Source of the DNA: Aquatica leii
Lineage: Eukaryota; Arthropoda; Insecta; Coleoptera; Lampyridae
NCBI GenBank assembly: GCA_035610365.1
Contig: CM069432.1
Location: 221,238,532-221,302,531, forward strand
DNA: 64,000 nt
Direction of reading: 5' to 3'
A model generated the notes under the pieces. That model had not been told where the DNA came from, did no database searches, and saw only the letters and a program-made list of their open reading frames with translations. This document shows positions 21,971 to 32,424 of the stretch, one piece after another. Position 1 is the first letter of the stretch; every line of letters begins with the position of its first letter. Both the position numbers and the translations under genes were made by a program.

Positions 21971-23240
21971 AAAAACAAAACATTGTACCTGATGCGTTAT
22001 CTCGAGCCGTATCTTCTATACATTTGTCTACTTTCTCTCCTAATGAATGGTACCGTGATATGATTAATAATGTTTTATCAAACCTGGATCAGTATCCATT
22101 CTTTAAGATCGACGGACAATTTGTACAAGTATCTTCCTTTTCCGTTACCTTTGGAATCAAACTTATCCGATCGGACATTTGTTGTTCCTTTTTCCAATCG
22201 TACCAAGATTCTAGAACAGTATCACGATGATCCCACATCTTCTCATTTAGGCGTTTCTAAAACTATGGCTAAAATAACTGATTTGTACTATTGGCATAAG
22301 TTAAAAGTCTCTGTCAGTAAATACATTAAAGGTTGCAAAACTTGTGCAGCTCACAAAAGTGAAAACACTTTACGTCCCGGTTTCATGGGAAAAGAAAAAG
22401 ATATTGATTTTCCGTTTCAGTAAGTTAGTATGGATTTGATGGGTCCCCTGCCCAGAAATTAAAAAATAAATATTTGTTTGTAGTGATTGATTGGTTTAAT
22501 AAATTTGTTATGGTTCAGTATCTTCGAATGGCTACCACGAAACCAATTATTGAGTTTCTTTCTTAACATCTTTGGCGTTTCTTAATTGGTTATGTTTGAT
22601 AATGAATCGCAATTTTTTTCTAAAAAATTTAATAGTTTATTAACTGAAATTAAAGTTCAGAAAATTTGGTTAAACGCCAAATGTCATCCTCAAGTAAACC
22701 CAACCAAAAGAGTTAACCGTGTTTTATATCTTCCTACATCGACAATCATAGTGATTGGGATTGTGATATATTTAAGATCTGCTCGACATAAAATTACTCA
22801 AGTGTCGCCCTCCTATTTAATGTTTGGTAGGCACGTGCCACTTTCTGGTGACTTGATGGTCCTGCCCTGTATACGGATAAAATAGAAATCGCCAACAGAT
22901 TATTTTGGTCTAAAAACTTATCTCATCTTCCTGAAATGTATAAAGACGTAAAGCAGCGACTTCATAAAGTTTATGAAACTAAATCAAAACAATACAACTT
23001 ACGTAAACGTCATGAAACGTTTTCTCTAGGTGATATAGTTTTGAAAAAAAAATTTACTCTCTCTGGTGCTTCTAAAAGCTATTGTAAAAAACCCGTTCCG
23101 AAATTTGTATCGTGCAAAGTTACAAAGGTTATTTCTCCTCTTGTTTATCAGTTAGAAGATTTTGATGGTACTAATCTTGGATGTTTTCACGTCAAATTAA
23201 ATATTTGGAAGAACTTAAATAGAATAAATAAGAATAAAAT
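21930..23240 (+). pseudogene. Gypsy integrase with C-terminal GPY/F-like module (broken)
   Basis: EKQNIVPDALSRAV links RNase H to integrase. Then come YHDDPTSSHLGVSKTMAKI and YIKGCKTCAAHK (HHCC zinc site), a decayed core with SMDLMGPLP and VMFDNESQFFSKKFN, and WLNAKCHPQVNPTKR. Positions 22936-23240 hold a separate frame with SKQYNLRKRHETFSLGDIVL and KVTKVISPLVYQLED, the GPY/F-type C-terminal module. Confidence 0.8.
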
Positions 23241-23433
23241 AATTAATTATAGTTTTAAAAGCTTGTTTTATAACTTTTTTTAAAATTTTTATTTATTTTG
23301 TTGTTATTCGTGCAAGTAGGCAATTTTGTTTGTATAATTTCTATTTACCTTCAAGATTTTGTAAATTTTTCTTCTGAATAAATTTACTGGCGCATATCTA
23401 TGTTTGTTTGATTTTGTTCGTTGCGTATATTGC

Positions 23434-25015
23434 ATAATTTTACGTTTCAAGGTCTCCTGAATCAGAAAAATGTGTTTTTGACAAAAAAAATTGGGCGTCT
23501 GTGTGTAACGATGTACCCACGATAACTCTCGAACCAAAAGTCCTAGTAACATGAAATTATGGCGCTGGCTTTTCATACTCTCTTGGTTCTATCAAAGGTG
23601 CGTCTGATGAAAAAACGAAAGTGGGTGTATCCGCCATTCTTAGCAGCTTTTCTTATGTAATTTTGTACGTATGTAAATTAATCGAATTATTTTTGCAGTT
23701 TCTTATAGTATTCATTCTTCCTAACAATTTATTCAAATAAAAAAAAATTCCAACATTACCAGTTTATTACATATTTTATTTATAATTTAAAGTGAATTTC
23801 GTATATAATCCTAGGTTCGAATCCTACCTGCGACGATTTTATTTCGAAAAAAAATCCATATCTTAAAAAGGAACACAAGATACGTTAAAAAATAAATATT
23901 TTTCTCTATATTCTTTTGACTTGTTTATATACGGAGTGCTGCATCTTATTTAAAATATTTTTGGATGTACCCACGATAACTCTCGAACCAAAAGTCCTAG
24001 TAACTTGAAATTTGGTATGGAACTGGGGTTTCATACTTGCTTTGTTCTATCAAAAGATGGGTCTGATAAAGAAACCGGAAGTGGGTGTATCCGCCATTTT
24101 TAACAGTTTTTCTTACATAATTTTGTACGTATGTAAATTATTCAAATTATTTTTACAGTTTCTAATAGAGTTTATTCTTCCTAACAATTTAATTCAAATA
24201 AAAAAAAATTCTAACATTAACAGTTTGTTAGATATTTGACTTATAATTTTAAGTGAATTCCATATATAATCCTAGGTTCGAATCCTGCCTGCGATGATTT
24301 TTTTTAGAAAAAAATTCCATATCTTAAAGAGAAAGCAAGATACGTTAAAAAATAACAATTATTCTCTATATTTTTTTGACTTGTTTATATATGGAGTGCT
24401 TCAACTTACTTAAATTATCTTTGGATGTACCCATAATAACTCTCGAACCAAAAGTCCTAGTAACTTGGAATTTGGTATGGAGCTGGCTTTTTATATTCTC
24501 TTTGCTTTGTCAGAAGGTGGGTTTTGATAAAAAAAACCAAAAGTGGGTGTATCCGCCATTTTTAACAGTCTTTTTTCTTATATAATTTTGTACGTATAAA
24601 ATTATTCGAACTATTTTACAGTTTCTTATAGAGATAATTCTTCCTAACAATTTATTCAATTAAAAAAAATTCTAACTAATTAACAGTTTATTAGATATTT
24701 AATTTATAATGTAAAATGAATTCCAAATATAATATAGTTTCGAATTCTGCCTGCGGCGATTTTTTTTTACTGATTTACTAAAAAAGTCAGTAATATCGAG
24801 ACGCACAAATATAAGGGTTAGTTGATATAATCTTAAGATCTCAATGAAATCGAGGACAAAAATTTCAAATAAAATTAGAGCATGCTAGGAAATCAATACA
24901 AAGGTGTACATATCACTTCATAATGGTTTTATGACAACATAATCTTAAAAAAATATGTAGACATTCCTTCATCATTCCTTATAGTCGTGTGGTGACCACA
25001 CTAGATTTTTTTATC
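23434..25015 (+). repeat. Composite tandem-repeat element, copy B: head, three ~457-bp units, tail
   Basis: Three tandem units are anchored by tgtacccacgataactctcg at about 23511, 23968 and 24427, a spacing of 457 and 459 bp. Each unit ends with a tRNA-like box ggttcgaatcctgcctgcg, followed within a few bases by a T-run. The head (23434-23505) is shared with the end of copy C at 54660-54760, and the tail (24780-25015) is shared with copy A at 1215-1465. The consistent head and tail show a mobile or formerly mobile unit and not a random satellite. No coding frame. Confidence 0.8.
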
Positions 25016-25555
25016 TTTCTTCAGCGTATATGCTTAAAAAATTTAATTTTACGTTAATGTAATTGAGATCATCATTCACAAAATTGTGATGACAAATTAT
25101 CATTCACCGTTTAACCTACTTTTGAATCAGAACATACTTCGATATATGAATTTAGGTTTTTTTTTCAAAACATTACACGAGGTTTAATAACTAACTTGAA
25201 CATGAAATGCCACTCCCTGTGAAGAATTATTAAGATTGACACCAACAAAATCTACTGGTGTTACTTCCAGATTTGTGTTAACAGCCATTTATTTAAGTTA
25301 TAACTAACCAATTAGTCTCTGTTTAGGAACACTATGAATCTTTTGACTTTAAAAGAGTATTTCATCAGAAATTGACACTTTGTAGTAACTTATTTTTGAT
25401 ATTAGCTATCTAAGTAAAAATCGAAAAACCACCTATTTATTAGTATTACCAGTCAGTGATAATGTACAATCAACGCTATTTATGATATCATAATTATCTC
25501 TACGTGATACGGTATCATTAATATTTATATTTAGTAAATATACTGCCATATCAAA
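25016..25555. other. Unassigned AT-rich sequence
   Basis: No coding or repeat signal was seen. It would contain the promoter of the small gene starting near 25556-25642 if that model is right; no TATA or initiator could be picked with confidence in such AT-rich DNA. Confidence 0.4.
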
Positions 25556-25641
25556 ATGTCTGATATTTATTTAGTTACACTTACATTTTTATTAGTTTTG
25601 CTACTGTGTTTTTGTTTTCGCTGTTAATTATTCTAGGAATT

Positions 25642-26053
25642 ATGTTTTCTTGCATAAGACAACCACCGAAAAATCATAATAAAAAAAACTGCGAAGCTAC
25701 TTATAGATTGTCTACTATCCTACAGGAAAATTATCATTATTCTGTTCTGACTCCAGAAGAACCACAACTGAAACAAGTGGTAAGTAAATTGTTATTAATA
25801 ATAGTTGTCTGCATTGATTCTTTGTAGGAATCGTTCAAAAGCAAACGCGCATTTAAAAAAAATAGTTTTATTAATTTATTTAAATAAAATATAATTCATT
25901 TTGTATATATTTTATGATGTAATAGTTTTCACTGTAAATGTGTTGATAGAGTACCAATAAAATGATTATAATAATTTTTTTTATTAACAGTTGGTAACGC
26001 TTAAGATCATTTCAGATTTAAAGAAAATAATAGATAATAAAAACCTTAGTTAA
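25642..26053 (+). CDS. Small two-exon gene model, possibly membrane-anchored
   Basis: The exon to 25779 encodes MFSCIRQPPKNHNKK then STILQENYHYSVLTPEE and ends in phase 0 at a GTAAGT donor. A 211-bp intron (25780-25990) ends in ttttattaacag. The second exon (25991-26053) continues LVTLKIISDLKKIIDNKNLS and stops; AATAAA follows at 26059-26064. From ATG 25642 the product has about 66 residues. Just upstream the same frame is open and hydrophobic (FLFSLLIILGIM), and an overlapping frame from ATG 25556 reads MSDIYLVTLTFLLVLLLCF before a stop; a one-base frame difference separates the two. The real protein may thus begin at 25556 with a membrane anchor. Family not recognised. Confidence 0.45.
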
Positions 26054-26058
26054 AATGA

Positions 26059-26064
26059 AATAAA
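26059..26064 (+). terminator. Poly(A) signal AATAAA
   Basis: Six bases after the stop codon of the two-exon gene model. Confidence 0.45.
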
Positions 26065-26084
26065 CGTTTTTATGACTTCGGTAA

Positions 26085-28000
26085 TATACAGTAAAACCTC
26101 TCTTAATCGAACTACCCATTTTAACATGCTCACATTTAATATAAAAGTATTTCTACACAGAGAACGTCGTATTTTATCAGAACAAGAGTATATACTTAAA
26201 CAGTAATATTAGCAAAATCTGTTTTGTGTGCATAATGCATTCTCATAAAGTAGTAGTGAACATCAATATTTTGTTAAAATTAAAAAACCATTTGGCAAAA
26301 AATACAGTGCACGACGATTAATAGAATCACGTTAGGACCTAAGGTGTTTGATAACAATAACCGAATGATAACAATATCCGAAATTCAGAAGAAAAAAAAA
26401 ATAAATGTTTCTTGTTAGAAATACATATATACATACGTGATTAACAGGTTGTTCATTTAAAAAGTGAAATCATAGCATCAATACAAGCAAAAAATGTCAA
26501 AATAAAAATTTTTATAAAACGTATAAGAAAACAAAAATTTTGAGCTAACGAACCTGTAGTTTTAAATAGTTGGTTGACGCCGGTAATAAAAAGAAATCTA
26601 AAACAACGTTACGATGTTTAATTCACTGTTTTAAGAACTACACAATTCTTTTCAGAAATTTGCTGACACTAAAAATAAATACAAAATAACGTTATCACAT
26701 AAGACGTAGTTAGTTTAAGTTGTTATTCTAAGAACGCACATGCTTTCTAAGTTAATTCTCAAAGATAACGTATTGACAAATGTCTAAACACTTGAATAAA
26801 TAAATAACACGCAAAGCCAAATATGCAAAACAACTATTTTTAGGGTACAATGATAACATTTTTCACTTAAAACACGCGTATTGTGAAAATTCAGCTAAAA
26901 CATTCATATCAGATAAGTTATTGTTCATGTGTAGAAACAAACCTAAGAAGAAAATTAATAACATAAACCGGAATTATGATTACTATAAGCGGTGGTTTTT
27001 CTATATAGTAGCATACGTCCGATCACCTGTTCTTTAATAAAATCATAACATTACCCGATTGATAACATTATGCGTGAATCCAATAAGCGGTGTGCACTAT
27101 ATTATTAATCTTGTGTCAACCACCTGGTTAAAATTTGCTTTTGCACCACTGATAAGTTGATGGTTCTAAGCCTAAGCAAATATTTTAACTCAGGATTTAA
27201 TGGTTGTTTCTTAATAGAAACTTTTAGCTTTAAGGTAATACATAAATAATACCATTAGATAGAAGTCTGTAAATGTAATATTTTAAATAATACATGTTTA
27301 GTTGGCAAAAATTTAAAAAAATAGTCAAAAATCAGAACACGCAACAGCAAAACATAAACATATTACTAACTCTGTTTTTCAATTTAAGATTACTGTACGT
27401 AAACCAATGTACAAAATAAATGTTTTTACCAAATTAATTTAAAGCATAAAATGCCCACACTAAAATGTATTTGGGTTTCCTATTAAAAACAAAAAAAAAT
27501 AATAAAAACCAATTCCGAGGTTTTACAACTATAACTATACACAAGAACTTGATTATCTTCAAGATATAATTTGCTATTTTTACAATAACATTGGTACGGC
27601 GACTTCAAAAGCGTTGTGGTCTCAAACATTACCATTTCCAACATGACCTCTGAAAATGCCATCGTGCAGTGCTGAAAAGGTCGAGATAAACTGGCCGCAA
27701 AGAAAATGTTACAACCCGGCTTTAAACTTGTGAAGCGTGTCTACTCGGACAGGGCTGCGCTAAGTGAGAAAAAATACTACTTATTCAATTTATATTACGT
27801 TCAAGAAGGTTTAATCTATTGCTTATTAATTAAATAAGTAAAGCTTAAAAGTATATTATGATAAATTTATGTACTTAAATAGATACTACAAAAATATGTC
27901 ACTCGTAACATTGTTAGCGTTAAGATATAATCATTTATTACTTTCCAAGCGTTGCTATTACAAATACAGTGCAGGCTGCATATTGAAATCACGGATAAAG
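26085..28000. other. Non-coding AT-rich stretch
   Basis: No coding similarity, tandem repeat or foldback recognised. Confidence 0.5.
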
Positions 28001-28004
28001 TTAT

Positions 28005-28335
28005 CAGTTAGTAAGTAAATGGCTATGGAGATAGAAACGTTAAAAGCTGATTCTATACCTGCGTAATTCGAATAAATTTTGACTAAACCGCAAGCCAACT
28101 GCTGAAGAGCCCCAAAAAGGCGAAACGGTCGTCCAATGGTTCACTCTGGTGGCATTTTCACATTTACATTGACATTATTACCTTGCAATGTTTATACCTT
28201 GTGTTTTATTCAATACTTATTTGAATTGCGCGGGTTTAAAATCAGCTTTCAACGTTTCCATCTCTATAGCCATTTACTTACTATTATTATGCATAGTAAA
28301 TGTGTACTATGACGATTGCTCTGCCATCGAATTTC
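28005..28335 (+). mobile_element. Hammerhead-bearing foldback repeat, copy 1
   Basis: Arms at about 28011-28078 and 28213-28281 are inverted copies with only a few mismatches; the shared core is ctatagagatggaaacgttg-like. Between them lies a hammerhead core (28102-28133). After the right arm come a 7-bp perfect hairpin (CATAGTA/TACTATG, 28292-28311) and the word gctctgccatc. The same order occurs in copy 2 at 58815-59175. Hammerhead ribozymes are known in Penelope-like retroelements and retrozymes; no reverse transcriptase of that type is present, so this is a non-autonomous or truncated copy. Confidence 0.7.
28095..28142 (+). ncRNA. Hammerhead ribozyme core, type I, short stem III (copy 1)
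   Basis: CTGAAGA (28102-28108) fits the conserved CUGANGA box. Stem II is GCC/GGC closing a CCAAAAA loop. GAAA (28122-28125) follows, then a 3-bp stem III (ACG/CGT with a 2-base GT loop), which includes the required A15.1-U16.1 pair, and C17 at 28133. Predicted cleavage is after 28133. Stem I is only partly paired (G-C and T-A next to the core, then mismatches), so catalytic activity may be weak. Confidence 0.65.
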
Positions 28336-30568
28336 ACATCAGTTAGGTAATATTATCATTTTAATAAAGAATGGGCCAGATGCATAGAAAAAATATCAGT
28401 AATCATGATTTTGGTTTATCTTATCAATTATCTTCTCAGGCTCGTTTCTATAGATGAACAATAAACAAACTTATTTTGCATTAATTTTTTTTATTAAAGT
28501 TCATTTTGTCCATGTGAATTCAATTAATAAAAAAAGGAGAACATTTTTTGTTTATTTGCAAGCTCATAGCGTAAAGAAGATGATTCATTGATAAAATAAA
28601 AAAGTATAGAAAAGAGTGTGTAATGATGCGGAAACCGGCTCTGTACTTTTAAGAACATTGGTGAACAATTCGGTAATTAATACGCAAGAGTTTTACCCGT
28701 TTAAGTTATACCCTACCGATTCCAAGACAAAGCGCGCAGCGAACCTTTCCATAGCAGCAATCAAGTGAAACGGATTTAACTATAAAACTCGCTGCACCAA
28801 CTTCACCGGGACCTTTTCACCGCTACCTACTCCTAGTAAAACCTTTTTTGAGACCCTCTCGCCGTAATCGCATAAGCACCTAAAATCCCAAATAACGTTG
28901 ACAACTACGCGTACTCTATTTTTGACGAGTTACCCGCTATTGCACGTTTCGATCCAATTTTATCAGCATTACATCATCGAAGTCATTCATCTGCATTACG
29001 TTCGCAATTCAGTAAGTTTTTATTATTCATACCTGTTTCATTTATCATTGTTGGCAGTGGCTTAATACCCTGCGTGTTGGTCTGGTTGGGCGTGTCCTTC
29101 CCGTGAACGCGATAGGTAGTTATTCCAACCACCTGAGTGTTAACTGAAGCCCGTCCGCGAAGTCCCGATAACTTTGGATAACTTCCTCATTAAAGCAATC
29201 TATTAAACTAAACAAATACATTAAAAAAATACAAAAATTTGCTACCGGTACGTGTCCAAAGTAAATAAGCATTTTAAAATCACCGGTTTACCCTTGTGCA
29301 TATAGTATTTTAATCATCAAAATTTCATTGCATTTAATTAGCCCCATAATTACAATCATCCACCGATGGAGTTCCACTAAATTAATAGTTGTCAAAAAGA
29401 GTCCCCGCATTGATTAAGACCAGTAAACAAGGTCAAACTACCGTATTTGAATTAGGCCGGTCGCCGATGTTGTAATCGCATAAACACCGAAAATCAACGT
29501 TTGCCGATCAAAAAAATAGCACCTTTGTACTTACCTGGAACATCAAAATTCCTGTACATCCTTAAATCGCTATAATTTTGAGTTAAAACTACCGAAATCA
29601 CATACAATGTTTAGAAGAGTTGTGCAGTTTGAATGCTCTAAATTAAAAGATTTTCGTGATTATCTTACTGAACATCATGATAAACACCAAGAATTACATT
29701 ATATTTTATCAGAAACTCAATATAACTCAAAATTTTTTTATTGCAATATCATGAATTATCTAAATAATTAAATATCATGAATGTTTTTTAAATGTCTGTC
29801 GAGAGTATATTTTTGAGAAAATTGCTTCCGACAGATTTCACTTGGGTTTCACAAATAAATGTACCACTTGTACTCATTTTTAAGCGTTGTGAATGATTCA
29901 TCGCAAAGTAGGTCAAAAATACAATAATATTAACTCAGTAATAACGATAAATCAACAATCAAAACATACAGAAAGTTTTGAATCAAACGCACAGTCGGTT
30001 AGATCTAAGGAAAATAAGATTCGCGCCAAATATTTAAATCTCAAAACGACATATTGACATGATTGGATGCATGCATTTAGCTCTTCGTAGAACTAATAAA
30101 TGAATAAATACTAAATGAATATACAACTCCGAAAATAATTTATGTGAACGGAAGCATTACAAATTTTACGTTTAAACTAATGAATTAATTTTGTGCTGTA
30201 AATTACATGTTATGAGAACACTATATGTATTAAGTTAACGTGTTTGGTTATTAATTTTTTTCCATTAGCTACCCGAGACAAAAACAGTAAGTAACGACGA
30301 CCAGCCCAGTAAAACGTTTGTTACAAGGACAAGAAAATGTATTATATGAACTAAACTTATTATACTTATTACGATTATAATATTAAAGTTGTTTTTTAAT
30401 ATTCAATACATGATCCTGTATATACCTAACTAATAAAGAACAATCCAACTACCGTATAGGCAACTAACAATACACGTATGCATATTGAGTAAACGTTGTA
30501 CATTCTTATTAGGGGAGGGACTTAACTTCTATCTGTTTGTCAATTAAAATATAGTTATTTCGTTTATG
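28336..30568. other. Non-coding stretch with short internal similarity
   Basis: No coding frames were recognised. A short word, taatcgcataagcacctaaa near 28867 and a near copy at about 29474, recurs, and the region 28780-29200 is somewhat richer in C/G. Function and family unknown. Confidence 0.4.
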
Positions 30569-30813
30569 ATTATAAGCGACTTTCGGCTTAGATGGCGTCG
30601 TAGTTAAACACCCAGACTTTTTAGGCTTGGTCCTAGTCTCTCCTTGAAAATCAAAACAAGAAGTGGACTTAGCCTTTGTCGTATTGTCGTTCGTGAACCA
30701 AAACAAACTGACGTTTCGCAAGACATTGCTGCTTGCATCTTCAGAGTGGTAAATGTCACTGACAGCCTAAGAAGTCTGGATGTTTAACAACAAGCCGAAT
30801 GTCGCCTATAATC
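30569..30813 (-). repeat. Foldback repeat with hammerhead-like core
   Basis: Arms at 30569-30629 and 30763-30813 are inverted copies with few changes (gattataagcgactttcgg against gattataggcgacattcgg, and tagttaaacacccagac against tgttaaacatccagac). The left arm carries about 10 extra bases. Between them, on the minus strand, 30744-30710 reads CTGAAGATGCAAG ... CTTGCGAAACGTC. The architecture, inverted arms around a CUGAAGA/GAAAC core, copies that of the hammerhead foldbacks at 28.0 and 58.8 kb. Confidence 0.6.
30710..30744 (-). ncRNA. Hammerhead-like motif with extra U before stem II
   Basis: CTGAAGA, then one unpaired T, then GCAAG/CTTGC as a perfect 5-bp stem II, then GAAAC. The conserved boxes match the hammerhead core, but the extra base at the start of stem II is non-canonical. 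No stem III or cleavage triplet could be assigned with confidence. Confidence 0.35.
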
Positions 30814-31217
30814 CTCTTAATAATAGTTTTAAAGCCAGTTTTTCAAGAGATACAACATAATATTTAATGTTTTATTTATTTACTCTTAAATACACCACTG
30901 CCAATTTTAGAAATTTAACTTGACCCTAATAAATTTGTCTTGCCCTATGTTTGAAACTGATATTAAACCGTAGCACAATTTAATTTAAAAGTTTTGCTTT
31001 TCGAGTTTTCGTTATCAAGATTTTTGATTAGAGATTTTCATCACGGATCATGTGATCTAGTTAAGTATACTGCAACTTCTTCTGAATCTTGTTTGTTCCG
31101 TCGATTGGTATAGTATATTTTTCAGTTTACTTCCAATTATTTTTATAGGTTTTATGTAACAGTACAAACGCTAAATTGTTCCGGCTTTCCAGAATTCTTT
31201 TGTTTTCAAGACATCTA

Positions 31218-31373
31218 AGGCGGGTTGCACAAAGCAAATCAAAAATGTAACAACTGATTATTTCTCAAAACAATTGCTACATAACCAATGAAACCACGTT
31301 TATTCGTGATGTAACAATTGATTTCATAAATAATCACTTGCTACAATTTTGATTTGCTTTGTGCAACCACCCT
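31218..31373. mobile_element. 156-bp MITE, PIF/Harbinger-like
   Basis: Ends AGGCGGGTTGCACAAAGCAA and (reverse complement) AGGGTGGTTGCACAAAGCAA form about 30-bp terminal inverted repeats with a few mismatches. CTA flanks both sides (31215-31217 and 31374-31376), a 3-bp duplication as made by PIF/Harbinger transposases. No coding content. Confidence 0.75.
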
Positions 31374-31376
31374 CTA

Positions 31377-32424
31377 GTAAATAATATTTTTAATCAGTGC
31401 TTCATCTCCTAGTTTTAGCAATTCGAAAATTACCATTTTCCTAAAACTTGATTGTTTTTAATGCTTTTATAGCATTTTTGTGTTTTATTTAAATAGTTTA
31501 GATGATACACTAAATAAGTTTTTAAAATTTTGAGTTTTAAATTGTGTTTTCCACTTTTTTAAACAAGTTAAAATACAATTCTAGAACACAATTATTACAA
31601 AAATAAAAAAGACGCTTATAAGCAATAGTTAGTTATTTGTATAACTAGTTCAGAAAGTGCCATTTTGTGAGTATGAGCATATTTGTAGACCGATGTGAAG
31701 CCTACAGCATGCGAATACTCGCAAAATACTTTCAGGGCGTGTGATAAACAATTTTTTTTGTACTAACGTTTATAGTATAAATTTGTTAAAAACAGCTATT
31801 TAAATATGTTGATAAAACTGAAACATGTAATGACGAAATTCAATTGTTTTTTAAATTAATTTGAGAATTACATAATTTCATTACAATTTAACTTATATGG
31901 AAGCAAACCTATTTTTAGCAATTGTAAGATATAAGCAAATATGTATATTACATTTGTTTGAAAAAAAATTGTTAGTGTTATTCTAAATATTAACACAGAT
32001 AAAGGTGTACGTTAATAAATCTGACAGAATTACACAATCACGTAAAAAATTAAAGATTATTAGTGCCAACTTCTAGTTATAAAATTCTACTACACTTTAC
32101 CGTCCTAGACCGGAAAAATAAAATTTTCGGCCGATTATGATGCCTGTAAAATACATCAAAACAGGCGAAAGCAAAAAAATTAATTTGTGTAGAATTCGTA
32201 TATAATTAAAAAAACATTATCAGTATTCGCCTGTGAGACTTCAGTGGATAAATTGGCAAATACGAAAGAACCGCATAAAAGTAGAATACACACACAAAAT
32301 TTATTAAAAATAATAAAACAATTTATATTTAGATAATTAAACAAAATTATGTAATTCCTCTCTGTGAGATGTATACAAAAAATCGTAAAATCAAGTAGTA
32401 ATTACAATACAAGAAAGTACAACG
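31377..32424. other. Non-coding AT-rich stretch
   Basis: Nothing recognised. Confidence 0.5.

Larger units (their letters stand above)
20460..23285 (+). mobile_element. Second decayed Ty3/Gypsy-type retrotransposon
   Basis: Plus-strand pieces follow protease, reverse transcriptase, RNase H, integrase and a C-terminal GPY/F-like module. Gag and LTRs were not recognised, so both ends are lost or too diverged. Its sequence is not the same family as the element at 2.5-6.9 kb: the RT words and codon use differ. Confidence 0.8.

Noticed and set aside
23813-23833. Full tRNA gene at the GGTTCGAATCC box
   Set aside because: Only the T-arm half matches; there is no anticodon arm or A box at the right distance.
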